DNA from: Cladopsammia gracilis
Taxonomy: Eukaryota > Cnidaria > Anthozoa > Scleractinia > Dendrophylliidae
Direction of reading: 5' to 3'
Length of the DNA stretch: 64,000 bases
Assembly (NCBI GenBank): GCA_022457155.1
Contig: JAJGOT010000010.1
Location: 933,501 to 997,500, forward strand
A model generated the notes under the pieces. It did not search any database. It was not told the origin of the DNA and saw only the letters and a program-made list of their open reading frames with translations. The position numbers were made by a program, and so were the translations under genes. Positions 27,489-40,100 of this stretch are shown here, piece after piece; within the stretch, counting starts at the first letter, position 1; the number at the start of each line of letters is the position of its first letter.

Positions 27489-30400
27489 TCTCTCCTCTTG
27501 GAGAATAGGGCTTTCATCTTCACACGACAAACTAAAGTTGCTAAACTCGTGTGTTGGTTTAATGTAAACTCCAAAACGTTGGCAATCGCATGTTTTCACA
27601 CGACTCGAGTTTGCTAAAACGCTTTTGCTAACTTTATTTTGTCGAGTGAAGGCGCCTTTAAATTATAAATACGTTTTCGTTTCGCTTTTAGTAAAGCTAC
27701 GTCGCGTAATGTAATATTTTGAGGTATTTTCGGGGAGGGTGGGGGGCAGAGGCGTTAGCTCAGGAATTCCACGTTATCCAAAGTTATATCCCCCAGTTTT
27801 CAAAGTCGAGTTTTACGTTTGCTCAAACAGAAACTGTACTATTCAGCTGTTATTTTGGTCGCCAAACAACTCAGTTTATCTCAGTTTAACGACCTCACAA
27901 TAGATCGTGGAGAAGAACTGGCTGTTTTGAAAATATTGGCAGGATTTTTTGTGTGTGTGTGCCAAGTATCCGCATCTTAAAAAAAATACAACTAACAAAC
28001 AGCACGACAAAAGGATACGGCGAAAGAGTTTTGTTTTGAATTATTCAGTAACTTTAGGATTCCATTCCCAGACTCAAACGTTTGACTTTGCATTAAAAAG
28101 GGTGATCGTCAAATTTATGCTTATGTATGTTAACTTTTTGTATCATAAATTAGGGGGCCAATGGTGCTGATGGAGAGGATGGTACAGACGGAACAGATGG
28201 AGAAGAGGTAGGAAAGTACATCAATAATTCGCAATGATTTTGATTTGCTTCAATAGCACCATCCCCCTCCCTGCTGTCATTGGCTGAGTGGGACTAGAGG
28301 TGAGATCCAATATCGTCTCCAGGACCTTCTCCTCTTTTAAAATGGTGGGGGACTGGTGGGGCGGGCGTAGAAAACCCTGTTTAGGGCTGCCAAAACACTA
28401 AAATAATCCTGGCGTGTTTTGTCGGTTTTTCGTTTGAACAACGGTTTAAAATTAGCCAGAAAGCAAACACGGCTACCAGTCGTTGGAAATTACTTCTGAA
28501 AATGTCATTTCATCGTGTCACGTGACAAAATACTCCACGGTTCTTGGAGTATTTTGGCAGCGTTTATCCCAGGGGTTTTTTACGTCCGTCCGGCATTTTG
28601 ATAGCAGAAGAGGCCCTGGAGACGAAGTTAGGTGAGTTCACAAAAGGACTGATAATGGCTGTCAATGGTAACTCTGAACACAAACATCCATCATTACACC
28701 TTTCAATAGGCCATTTGCACGATGACGTCATTTGACTACTACTACCAGAATTCATTTCGTTTTTCCTTTCTTATTTAAATTTTGTAATCCCAGTGCGGTT
28801 TAAATAACAATAGCCCTAATTTGCACTACAAAACAAAAAACTGAAGGATTCTGATAGTAGTAGTAGTCAAATGACGTCATCGTGCAAATGGCCTATTGAA
28901 TTTTCGAGTATATATGAACTTGTCAGGGAATTTTCGCATGCATTTGTTTGGCAAAAGTTGTAGAAAAACTGTTCTATTTTAGTTGTTTTTACTCCTGCCG
29001 CTATCACAATCCCGTCTGTTGCAATACTGAAATCCCACAATAAAACGCTCTCGTTATTGAATCCATAGAACATTGATTTCAAATTAAATTAAACTCCCGT
29101 TTTATTTGTTTTTGTTCCACTAGACTCTAGCGTCTGTGATAGGCCCAATTTCTCAACCAATTAGAAGGAAACCGGGAGTCAGGGGCCGACCACAATCAGT
29201 TGTGACTTACTCATGCACGATTTCCCGCGCTTGGGACCGCTTTCCCTTTTTCCCGCGCTTGGCCCTATTTGCATAATTGCATGATGCATTGCGTTGTTTG
29301 TACCTGTTGTGATTGCATTGCTAAATGCAAAAATGCTTTGGTTTTGATTTTATGATACGCAATTAAAAACTGCTCTATACAACGTTCCAAATGCTTTTAA
29401 ATTTTTTTCAGTTTTCTCTTTTCCCACTGACGCACTGACCTAATTTCCTGCCCAATTAACAGGGCCTCCATTGATTATTATTTTTATTGTTTGTAATTAC
29501 TTCCTTATCGGTTTTTTTTGTGAAGTGTGAATTGTTTTGTGTCGTTTATGTTGCAGGGTGACCAAGGAGAGAGGGGACCCCCCGGAACTGCGGGTATTAC
29601 AGGGCCCAACGGACCTCCCGGTCCCATTGGGGACAGGGGTGCAATAGGACTTGCGGGCTTAACTGTAAGCAATATTAAAAAACACTTTGTTAAAATGTTA
29701 ATCTTAAGCGTTCTAATTTCCAGAATATTTTTAAGTTACAGTTTACCTTGGAGAAATATTTTGGATTTTAACAAAATGCTAAAAGTTTATTATATTCTTA
29801 TTTGTTGAGGAAAGGTAACCAAGAAAAACACGTCTGGCGACTGTATTGTATAAAGGGTATAAATCAAGCAGATGTTCAGAAAGGCGGTGGTCTTCGTTCT
29901 TTCACAATGCAGCGTATTGAAAAACGTGTTTCGCAACAAGTTATAGGAACAAAATTGCCTAGTGTAACCTCAGATGGTGTCCTGTGCATGTGTAACAGAC
30001 GTATCGGTTTATCAAACGAGCTGTACTAATGGCGAAATTGAGGGCTTTTAAAACTAGTGTAAATTAATAAAAACTCTGAAATCACAAATCATGACAATCG
30101 AATCATGGTGGGTGCATCACAACTGGCGAATCATGTTTGACAAAAACGGTTGTGCCCATTGCACTGAAATGTTTGTGATTTTTTTTCAAGAAGTCAGTAT
30201 TCATTCTGTGAATTCAGTTTACATGTGAATTTCCTTCAAAATTGTGGCGAAACATATTTGGAAAATCCGGGTCTGCAGACTGCAGTAAAATCGGCTGTAA
30301 GACCCTTCAGGCTACAGAAACCGCATCTTAGCTTCAGCCTGATAGTGCAACATGGCTCATGCAATCAATTACATTTAATAGCTGACCTGTTTTACTAACT

Positions 30401-33400
30401 TGTTTTTAGGGTGATACTGCTCGTGATGGTGGCCCAGGAAAACGAGGAACTCAGGGACAAGACGTAAGTGTTAGGCCACTTCATCACTTTGGGAAACGGG
30501 CATAGTTAATAAAGGATAGTTTTTATTGTTTTTTAATACAATTTTATATAGAAAATTAATTTAGTTAGATAATTTAAACTAGTTAAGTACTTAATCTATT
30601 GTTGTTAAAAACACGGCTCGATGGAAAAGCATGTATGTGAATTGATACCGTGTCTAAATAAAGTTTACCTACCTACCTACTGATCATCAGCTTTCGCTAT
30701 ATGGTTACACTAAGTAATTTTATACACAGACTCAAACGTTAGAGCCACCTTGTTTAGGCGTAATTAACAGTATCACAGGAAAGCATTCCTCCACCTCAAT
30801 AGCTTCCATTTGAATGGTCACAATTAAAGTGCACCTAAAATAACCCAGGGGCGGATCTAGGGTGCAGGGGTCCCCCCCCCCCTCCCCCGCGCTGAGATGA
30901 CCTGCATCTTTCTAATATAACCGATATTCTGCAAAGAAAAGAAAAAAAAACGTGGTTAAGTCATTCCTTAGAGGTGCACACCCTCCTAAGAAATATCCTG
31001 GATCCGCCTCTGTAACCCCAATTTTTTTTCCCTAAATCAAATTTATGTACGTTGAAAAGTTGAATAGTTAAATATTTCTTGTTTTTAACGTTGCATTAGT
31101 GAATTATAGAGGTTTAAATTTACAGAATGTTAATAAGATGACGTCAAATCAAGAATCGTTTATTATACAGCTACTTGTTTCCACCTCCAAGTAATATTTT
31201 TTTAAACAGTTTTTATTTAGTATTTCTTAAATTGGTTATCCTTAAGCTGTGAAATGCGTATTGTAAATTGAAGTAGAAATAATGGTCATCTAATTAGCAT
31301 TTTGTAAATTCAAATCTCTATAACTCACTAACGCGACGTTAAAAACACGAAATATTTCACTATTGGATTTCATCCACAAACTCAAACACACCAACCTGGA
31401 ACCACTTTGTACAACACAATATAAAACAGCACCAAAGAAACGTACTACTCCGTAGTACGTTTACGTGTAACCATTTGAATGGTTACACTTGAGACTCGAA
31501 AGTTAGAACCACCTTGGACAGCATAATGAACAGTACTGCAAGATAGAACTGCTCAATAGCTTTCATTTAAAAGGTCACACTTTAGGATTTCATCCACAGA
31601 CTCAAAAGTTAAAAACACCTTGTACATAATAAACAGTACCACAGGAAAGTACTGCTCAGTAGCTTTCATTTGAATGGTCACACTTTAGGATTTCATCCAC
31701 AGAATCAAAAGTTAGAACCACCTTGTACAGCATAATAAACAGTACCACAGGAAAGTACTGCTCAATAGCTTTCATTTGAATGGTCACACTTTAGGATTTC
31801 ATCCACTGACTCAAAAGTTAGAACCACCTTGTACAGCATAATAAACAGTACCACAGGAAAGTGCTGCTCAGTAGCTTTCATTTGAATGGTCTCACTTAGA
31901 ATTTCATCAACAGACTCAAAAGTTAGAACCACCTTGTACAGCATAATAAACAGTTATACCGCAGGAAAGAACTGCTCAGTAGCTTTCATTTGAATGGTCA
32001 CACTTAGAATTTCATCCACAGACTCAAAAGTTAGAACCACCTTGTACAGCATAACAAACAGTACCACAGGAAAGTACTGCTCAGTAGCTTTCATTTGAAT
32101 GGTCACACTTCACTATAGACTCAAAAGTTAGAACCACCTTGGATATTGTACTATTGTTATGTTGTAGCTATTTCCTCGTTAGGCAAATATAAAGCTCTTA
32201 TTATTTTTTTTATCATTTGCAGGGGATAAAAGGAGAACAGGGTGATGAAGGTGATGCTGGAATAACAGGAGAAAAGGTAACATTTTTTACGACCACATGT
32301 TGGAGTTAATTCAAGCTCATTTAATCTCCCGGTGCGTGCGTCTGTGTGTGTGTGTGAGAGGGAGACACCCAAATATGTTATATACCGTGTGGTGTGCTGA
32401 CATTTTTTGCGGGATTTAATTTTCGCGAATTTCGCGGGTGTTCCGCGAAAACACGAACCCACGAAATAAAATGCAGCGAAAAAATAACTCCGCGAAAATT
32501 TATTTCATTTATTTAAGGTATAAGGTATAAGGTATAATTTATTTACCGTCAGGTACATGGGGAGTGGTTGCCCAATCTCCCGAGCCAAAGGCTCATGATA
32601 AAAGTGACTGACTATAAAATACATTTACAAAGTCTAAAAATTCTTAAATCTAAATTAATCACTATTAAATTTAACTATTTATAAATATATATTTAAACAG
32701 AAGTAATGTATACACTGAAATGTCGAAAGATTATAGACAGCTTTTGCATTGGCAACCAGTAAAAATAAGGGTTTTCAGTTTTCTTCTAAAAGACGATAAA
32801 TTAGGGGCGGTTTTAACAGAAGATGGTAGTTTGTTCCAGATGCGAGAAATGACAAATGAATACGAATTATGACGGAATTTACTGTTGTAAGAATGTTGAG
32901 TTAGATCAATTAATTTCAATTAATTTCAATTTAGTACTAGTATTTTACGTGTTTTTCCCGGCACAGATGGTTCGGGGAAGAAACTACGATTGTTTTGTCT
33001 ACTAGCAGTTCATTTTTGTTAGAACCAGAATTCTAACTTTGGTGTTTTCACGCTAAATTAATTTTCGAAGTGAAACACGATGAAACAGATCTTGTAAGAC
33101 CAACGACCAGAAATTGGGCGGTTCCAGGAAATATCTGTGCCCCTACTTACATGGGAGTTATTGGAAATTCCGAAGGGGAAGGGTGGTTTAACTGAACAGC
33201 CAAAGTCTTCAAAGTAAAGTATCTTAATGATTGGTTTTAGCGCCCTCCTTCTAATAAGCGCCCCCTTTCTAATAATCGCCCCCCCCCCCTGCCCATGAGT
33301 GTTGTTTTCAGCGCCCCTTGACTCGACAGTATTTTTCCAAGCGAGAGCACACTCATTCAAAAGCAAGATCTCTTTGAAGACATTGAGGTATAATAGCTAA

Positions 33401-36400
33401 TTATATTCTGACTATTCGGACCATTATTACTGTTGTTCTAACTATGCGAATTATACATTTTCTGTTATTGTACATTAAAGTGCTTTTTTACGCTCGCATG
33501 TTTTTGTCAAAAAAGAAATAAGCGCCCCTTCTCCAATAAGCGCCCGTCCCTAATAAGCGACCCCTCCCTGATAAGCGTCCCCTCTCTAATAAGCGCCCCG
33601 TCCCTAATAAGCGACCCCTCCCTAATAAGCGTTCCCTCTCCAATAAGCCTCCCTCCCCCCCCCCCCCCTAGTAAGCGCCCCCTCCCTAATAAGTGAGCCC
33701 TCATTAATAAGCGCCCCCTCTCCAATAAGCGCCCTCCCTTGAGCTACCAAAAGAAAATAAGCGTCCGGGCGCTAAATCGAATAATTACGGTATGAATCTT
33801 GAACTTCTAAAGTTCTAAAGGGGTAGAACGGTTGAAACCAAAAGCCCTCTTTGTTTTGTTTTTTTCGGCGGGAGGGGATGCTTCACGTCTCGTTTCAAAT
33901 AGAAAAGAATGTTGTAATCTATTATGGGTAGCTAAAGGAACAGTCCTATGACTCGCAAAAGCAACCAACTGAAAATGTCGCTTTTGTTTGAAGCTTATAG
34001 ACATATGATGTAATGACATGTTTGCAGGGTGATTTTGGCTATACTGGGAAAACTGGAAAGAGAGGAGGTGCTGGCAAACAGGTGAAAATTTGTTTCTTTC
34101 TCTCTTTCTTTTTTTTTTACTCTTTAGTCTAAACCCTGAAACAAAAGGAGCACTAGAACGCGAAAGTACAGATGGCACTGCTTGATAGCTTTCATTTGAA
34201 TGATGACATTTTACAGCTAGGTCAACATTGTAGAACTTTCTTGTACAGCGCGCATAACAAACAGCACCACAGAAAAGTACTGCTCGATTGCGTTTAAATA
34301 AGAACCACTTTAGTATTATAAACAGGACCACGGAAAACGTCACTCTACCCACTAGCTTTTATTTGAATACAATCTTTTGTATATAATAAGAACGCCTCAT
34401 TTTCGAGCTGAGGCTTAGCCAGGACTGAATGTTCTTATTTGTATTGGCGATCTGAGCTTGAAAACGTTCTTAACAATGTTCTTTAGATAAATTGCATTAG
34501 TTTTTAAGTTGATAATAGTTCTGGATAAAAATAAAGAACAGCTGTATGGGTGTAGTTCTACCAATTTGCTATTTTGAAATGGAAAACGACCTGCAACGCT
34601 GTAATTATTCTTGCATTTTAGGCTCAGTTGGACTAGAAATTTACTTTGACCAAGCAGCTGTACATTTTTTTTCTCAGTTAGCTCATTGTAAAAATAAGAA
34701 ACCAAAATAAAGGCGTTCGTCTCTAAGCCTGGGTTTGTTCTTAAGACGTTCTTAAAATTTTGGCCAATCTCAGCCTTGACATTCATATAAAAAAGGTTCT
34801 TATATATAAGAAAGTATAGTCGTAGACTTAAAGTAACAAAAAAATGTGCAATTATGTTTTAATGCGTTTTTTTTAAAGTCGACTTCCAAACGTCTGCTCG
34901 TTTTCAGGGTGTAATTGGAGAAGCGGGAAATAATGGAACCCTTGGACCAGCAGGACCCCAAGTGAGTCACATTAACATCATGATGAAGTGTAGGAATTAT
35001 GTGTCCTCTACTAGCTCATTTGTAGTACGCGTCTTCCATGGAACCATGGTATTTTTACTTGTTCAGTGCTACGAGAGTAAACAATTACCATCCACTGTTA
35101 AAGGATTAATTAACTGGTCTGAATTTTCAATGTGGTCTATGTGGTATGCACTGTGTTGGTTACACTAACCTCCACCTACATCAACGCGTTGCTGAACACA
35201 GTTAGAGAATTCAGCCAAGAACTTTTCGGTACTAAAAAAGTGCCGAAATAACATTGATTGCTTCATTCCAAAAAATGCTTCTAATCAAAGAACTCAAACC
35301 AACTTTGAACGTGCAATCAGACTCTATCCGCGCTAAGTTATTCACGTAACTTGGAACGCAAAAAAATTTCAATTGACTGTTTTCACTAATTTATATTCAC
35401 CTTCCTATCACTCACGAGTGGAGGCGCGGTGGTTTAGTGGTTAGCGCGTCCGACTTTCAACCTGAAGGTCGGCGGTTACAGCCTGCTCTGCCATCGTTTG
35501 TTTCCTTAGACAAGAAACAGGTCACCCTGTGATGGACTAGCATCCCATCCAGGGGGGAGTAGTAATACTCTCAGTCACTTCATAGTATATAAACCAGGTC
35601 ACCTTGTGATGGACTAGCATTCCATCCAGGGGGGAGTAGTAATACTCTCAGTCACTTCATAGTATATAAACCAGGTCACCCTGTGACGGACTAGCATCCC
35701 ATCCAGGGGGGAGTAGTAATACTCTCAGTCACTTCATGCTACAGAAACCAGGTTGAGCTCTGGCAGTTGTAAGCCATTAGGCATTATAACTCTTCCTGTC
35801 ACTCTCTACTTGATAATGATGTTGGATACATGGAAACGTCGTGTTGCCTTCTTTTGAATGTTTACTATTGTATACTTATCTGCTTTTGCAGGGATCACCA
35901 GGGTCACAGGGTTTGCCAGGTCCACAGGGCGATCCAGGAGACGAGGTTAGTAACTTGTGGGTGTACTCAGTTCTACATGACCTTATATCATACCGTTTAT
36001 TAACCCTACGCGCCCAAGAGCGGACAAAATCAAAACTCAAGAAAAATACCAAATTGCTAAAAACAAACAGTGCCACAGGAAAGTGCTGCTGAAGAGTTTT
36101 TACTTGAATAGTCAGTACTTAATAAACTTCGACCACAGACTCAAAAGTTAGAACCATCTTGTCCAGAATGAAGACTAATTATTGGTTTTTAACATCGCAG
36201 GGAAGAGTGGGAACTCAAGGCGATCCGGGAACCCCGGTAAGTTTATTTTACGTTTTTTCATGTTTACTTCAACAGGCAAGAACGGCCGTTGTTTGATGAA
36301 ATTATGTGAATCCGGATCTCATTTGTTTAAATAGTGAATCCAGCGGGTTTCAAATGTTTCCATGGATAGGGTTTATCCACTCTTTCGATTTCCGGAATCT

Positions 36401-37085
36401 GATCTAGAATTTAGAAATGCTGGTTTGTTGGGTAGCCTGCCAACAGATGTTTACTGTTTCCTTCCTTCTTGCTTTTTTTGACGAAGAAAGGAAATAAGGG
36501 AATTTTGCACGCAGGTTAACATGTTGAGAAACTGATATCCAGGTACAGAATAAGATCAGTACACAAGGTGGAAAATGTTGCTTTATAAAGGTGTCAAATT
36601 CTCAACGGCCACCTTGTAACCTGAGCTTGGGCTGTCTGTGATCTTTCTTGATTGGCCAGTGCTAACGAACATTCCGGACTCATTGCCAAATCTTTCAAAG
36701 TCTGAAAGTAGAATGTGGTACCCTGAGGATCGATGTGGGTCCTGACGATCCTCATTTTCATGAACGGTCTTGAAGCTGAAGTAGACTGAAATGACGCCAA
36801 CTTCTGCAGTAATTCTAGTTTGGCTTTAATTAACTTTTGTATTTTTCTTCCGTTGTTTTTATACAGGGTGAACGTGGATCAACGGTAAGGCTTTTATCAT
36901 CATCGTCATCATCATCATTACATTTTGGAGCTCAATCGACTCTTTTAGTTTTCAGTGCTCTCTTGTTGCGTGTTCATGTCATTAACAGATTCTGATACAA
37001 CATCTTGAGGTTTTTATCTATTAAATAATCCCGCATATTTGCGTTTCATAATAATTTTAGTACTACGCTATATGAACTACTACTT

Positions 37086-37142
<57 letters not shown>

Positions 37143-40100
37143 TTACTACTACTACTACTATTGCTGTTGCTGCTGCTACTACTACTACTACTACTACTAC
37201 TGCTACTGCTACTGCTACTGCTACTGCTACTGCTACTGCTATTGCTACTGCTACTGCTATTACTACTGCTGCTGCTGCTGGTACTACTACTATACGTACA
37301 TCCTGTTACGGTACTTTTACTTATTTGCACATAGTAAGTACTACACTTATAAAAAACGCACACACATCGAAGACAAGTAATACTAATCAATAATTGTATA
37401 GGTTTTACTATTCATCACCGAGTTTGTTTTTCAATTTGATATAAAACAGAGCAGAAATCTAGTTGCCATTGTAGAGGACGGGAGCAAAACAATTATTCAC
37501 AGAAAAACAACTTTGTACCGTTGTGCGCATTAGCAGAATTATTCGTTGGCAGTTATTCGCAGGCCACATAGTGGGCTTTCAGCCAATGAAAAGGAAGAAA
37601 AAATACAACGAATGATAATTAACAATATCCTACCTGAGACTTGATTTTTGCGTTTTGAGAGAAAATAACGGAAGAACACAGCAGCTTTTTAATATGTGTA
37701 TTACAAGCTAGTCCGTTTCCAATTTAACATTGTACTTTTGTTAAATCTTACAGGGTGCAGAGGGAATTCAGGTACGTCGTCGTTTGAATAAGACAATATT
37801 TAATTGTGGGCAAATTTCAACCAGGACTACCGGAGTTAGTGAAAAGCCTGGTAGACCTGTGTTTCGACTTGGGTTTACCAGGCTAACCAGGCTTTTAACC
37901 AGGCTTTTGGTGCACGGGTCACCCGACCAACCCTTTTAAAACAGGCTACGTCACCATTTTCAGTGTTACTTTAAAAAGCCGAAAGACGTATTTTCATCAG
38001 TGAAAATCCAGAACTGGTGATGGCCCAGCTTTTGTTTAAAATTATTATGCTGGTACCAGTGTCCTGGGCTGCAAATAGCCAGGATGGAAATGGCAAAACT
38101 TGCCAAAACTTTAATTATGGTTCATTCTTTGTGTGAAATTTGTGATCCTTGCGCAAACTCCTCATTCCATATTGAGGCCCTCCTAGAAAACAAATGATCA
38201 GTTTTATTTGGCTCAAAATTTGGGAATCGACTTCCTTTGGTATAGTCTAGAGTGTGGCCACGTTACAAAAAATTCGTCGGAACAGAAACGCTGCAACAGA
38301 AATGCCGTCAACTTAGGAGCTTATTTCTTGAGCCAAATAAAATGGACCATTTTTTCTAGGAGGGCCTCAATATGAAATGGGGGGTTTGAGCAAATCCAAA
38401 TTTTGACTCCTATATTTATTTCGAAGAAAATCGATTCATATTTATTAAATTATCCATTGTTAATTCAACTAGGAGATAGAAAAAGAACTATCGCAATAGA
38501 GTAAAGAACAAAGAAGTTATAATTAAAAACCGAAAGTTCGCCATTGCGAAATTGCATCCAGGTCGTAGTTGAGCGTATTTGCATTTCGAGCGAGTCACCT
38601 TAAGCAGTTGAAAAAGGAACCTGAAAAAATTCAGGCTTGAACGAGATTGGAACCTATGACCTTGCGAAACCGGTGAAATCCTTTATCCACTGAGCTATCA
38701 AGCCAGGCCTTGGTTGTTCAAAAGGTGGATAGCGCTCTGGATAAATCACTATCCAGTGGGAAAGTATTAACAAAACCGATTGTGTTATCCACTGGATAGT
38801 GATTTATCCGGTGGATAGCGCTATCCACCTTTTGAACAACCGGGGCCAGGTGGATAGATGGTCAATTGTGAGTTCGTAATATACCCGATGATAGTGACTA
38901 TAATATATATGAATATGAATATATGAAAATCACATATGTGAATTGCGGATAAACAGGAGTGAAATCTGTGATCCTCGCCGTGTGCTATCAACTAAAGCAA
39001 CTTAAGATATCTTTCTTTTAGTGTTCTATAAGTATTTTGTGTGTGAAACAAAAACGTCAAAATCCCTATGACATACCTCCTTTAAAGCCTGGTTATCCTG
39101 CCAAGGCATAGTGTCCTGGTTATTCTGTAAAGCAGGGTGGTCTAGTGGTTTGCGTGTCATGAATTTCTATCTGAAGGTCGGTTGTTCAAACCCTGCCGGT
39201 CTCTGATATCGTATCGTTCTCCTTGGAAGAGAAACTTTGCTCCAAGTTGTCTCCCTCCACCAAGGTTTATAAATGGGAACGAACGAATACAATGTTGTTA
39301 AATAACATTGCGATGGAGTAGCATACCATTCAAGGAATAAGTTATCCTCTCAGTCGCTTCAATCTGGGTTAAGCTCCCACAGGTTGACCGCTGTGAAGGT
39401 TGACATTTTTAAGAACAAGGAAACCCCATGCCATCGAAGCAAGTTTAGGCCAGAAGATACCCTAGTTTTCCCAGCTGTTTGGTGCAAGGGGGATGTTTTA
39501 AAACGGTGAGCTACTGATAAGGTGAATGTCAAGTCTTACTTCAGCTTACTGAAAATACTTGTTTTATTTAGGGACCTCCCGGACCTCCTGGACCTACTGG
39601 ACCCCAGGTATGGCTATTAAAAAGCGTTCGGTTATTAAAATGCGTACATTTTAGCATTAAGGTTCATTGCTTGCCTTTACTGCCACTTACATATATAGAA
39701 TTTGAGAATCTAGACATATCAAACTCAGTTAGTTTGAAGAAATTAAAAAGATCCGCAAAAAACGGCATCAGTATGGTATGTTCCCTAATCTCTCTGTTTG
39801 TCTTCCTTTCTTTAGGGTCCACCTGGAATTAATCTTGTCAGCCAAATTGTAAGTGATTGGACTTTCACATTTTAAAGTTTGATTTTCTTTGGTTTTTGCA
39901 AGAATTCTTTGTCAGCTAACTTTACCACCAAAAAACAACAACAACAATAACTTCCAGGTTTCATTTGTTTTATAGCAGAACAGGAATGAATGGTCACACT
40001 TAAGGATTTTATCCACAGACTCAATGATTTACTCCGAAGGAATTAATTAATTAGTATTAACCATATACAGCAGTTTTCAATTGAGTGTCGTAAAACCATA

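Noticed and set aside
37039..37390. Poly-Tyr/Cys and poly-Ser open frames
   Set aside because: Direct consequence of the CTA/CTG trinucleotide array.
38640..38705. tRNA gene on the minus strand
   Set aside because: The acceptor stem pairs, but D and anticodon stems do not, and a SINE body follows.
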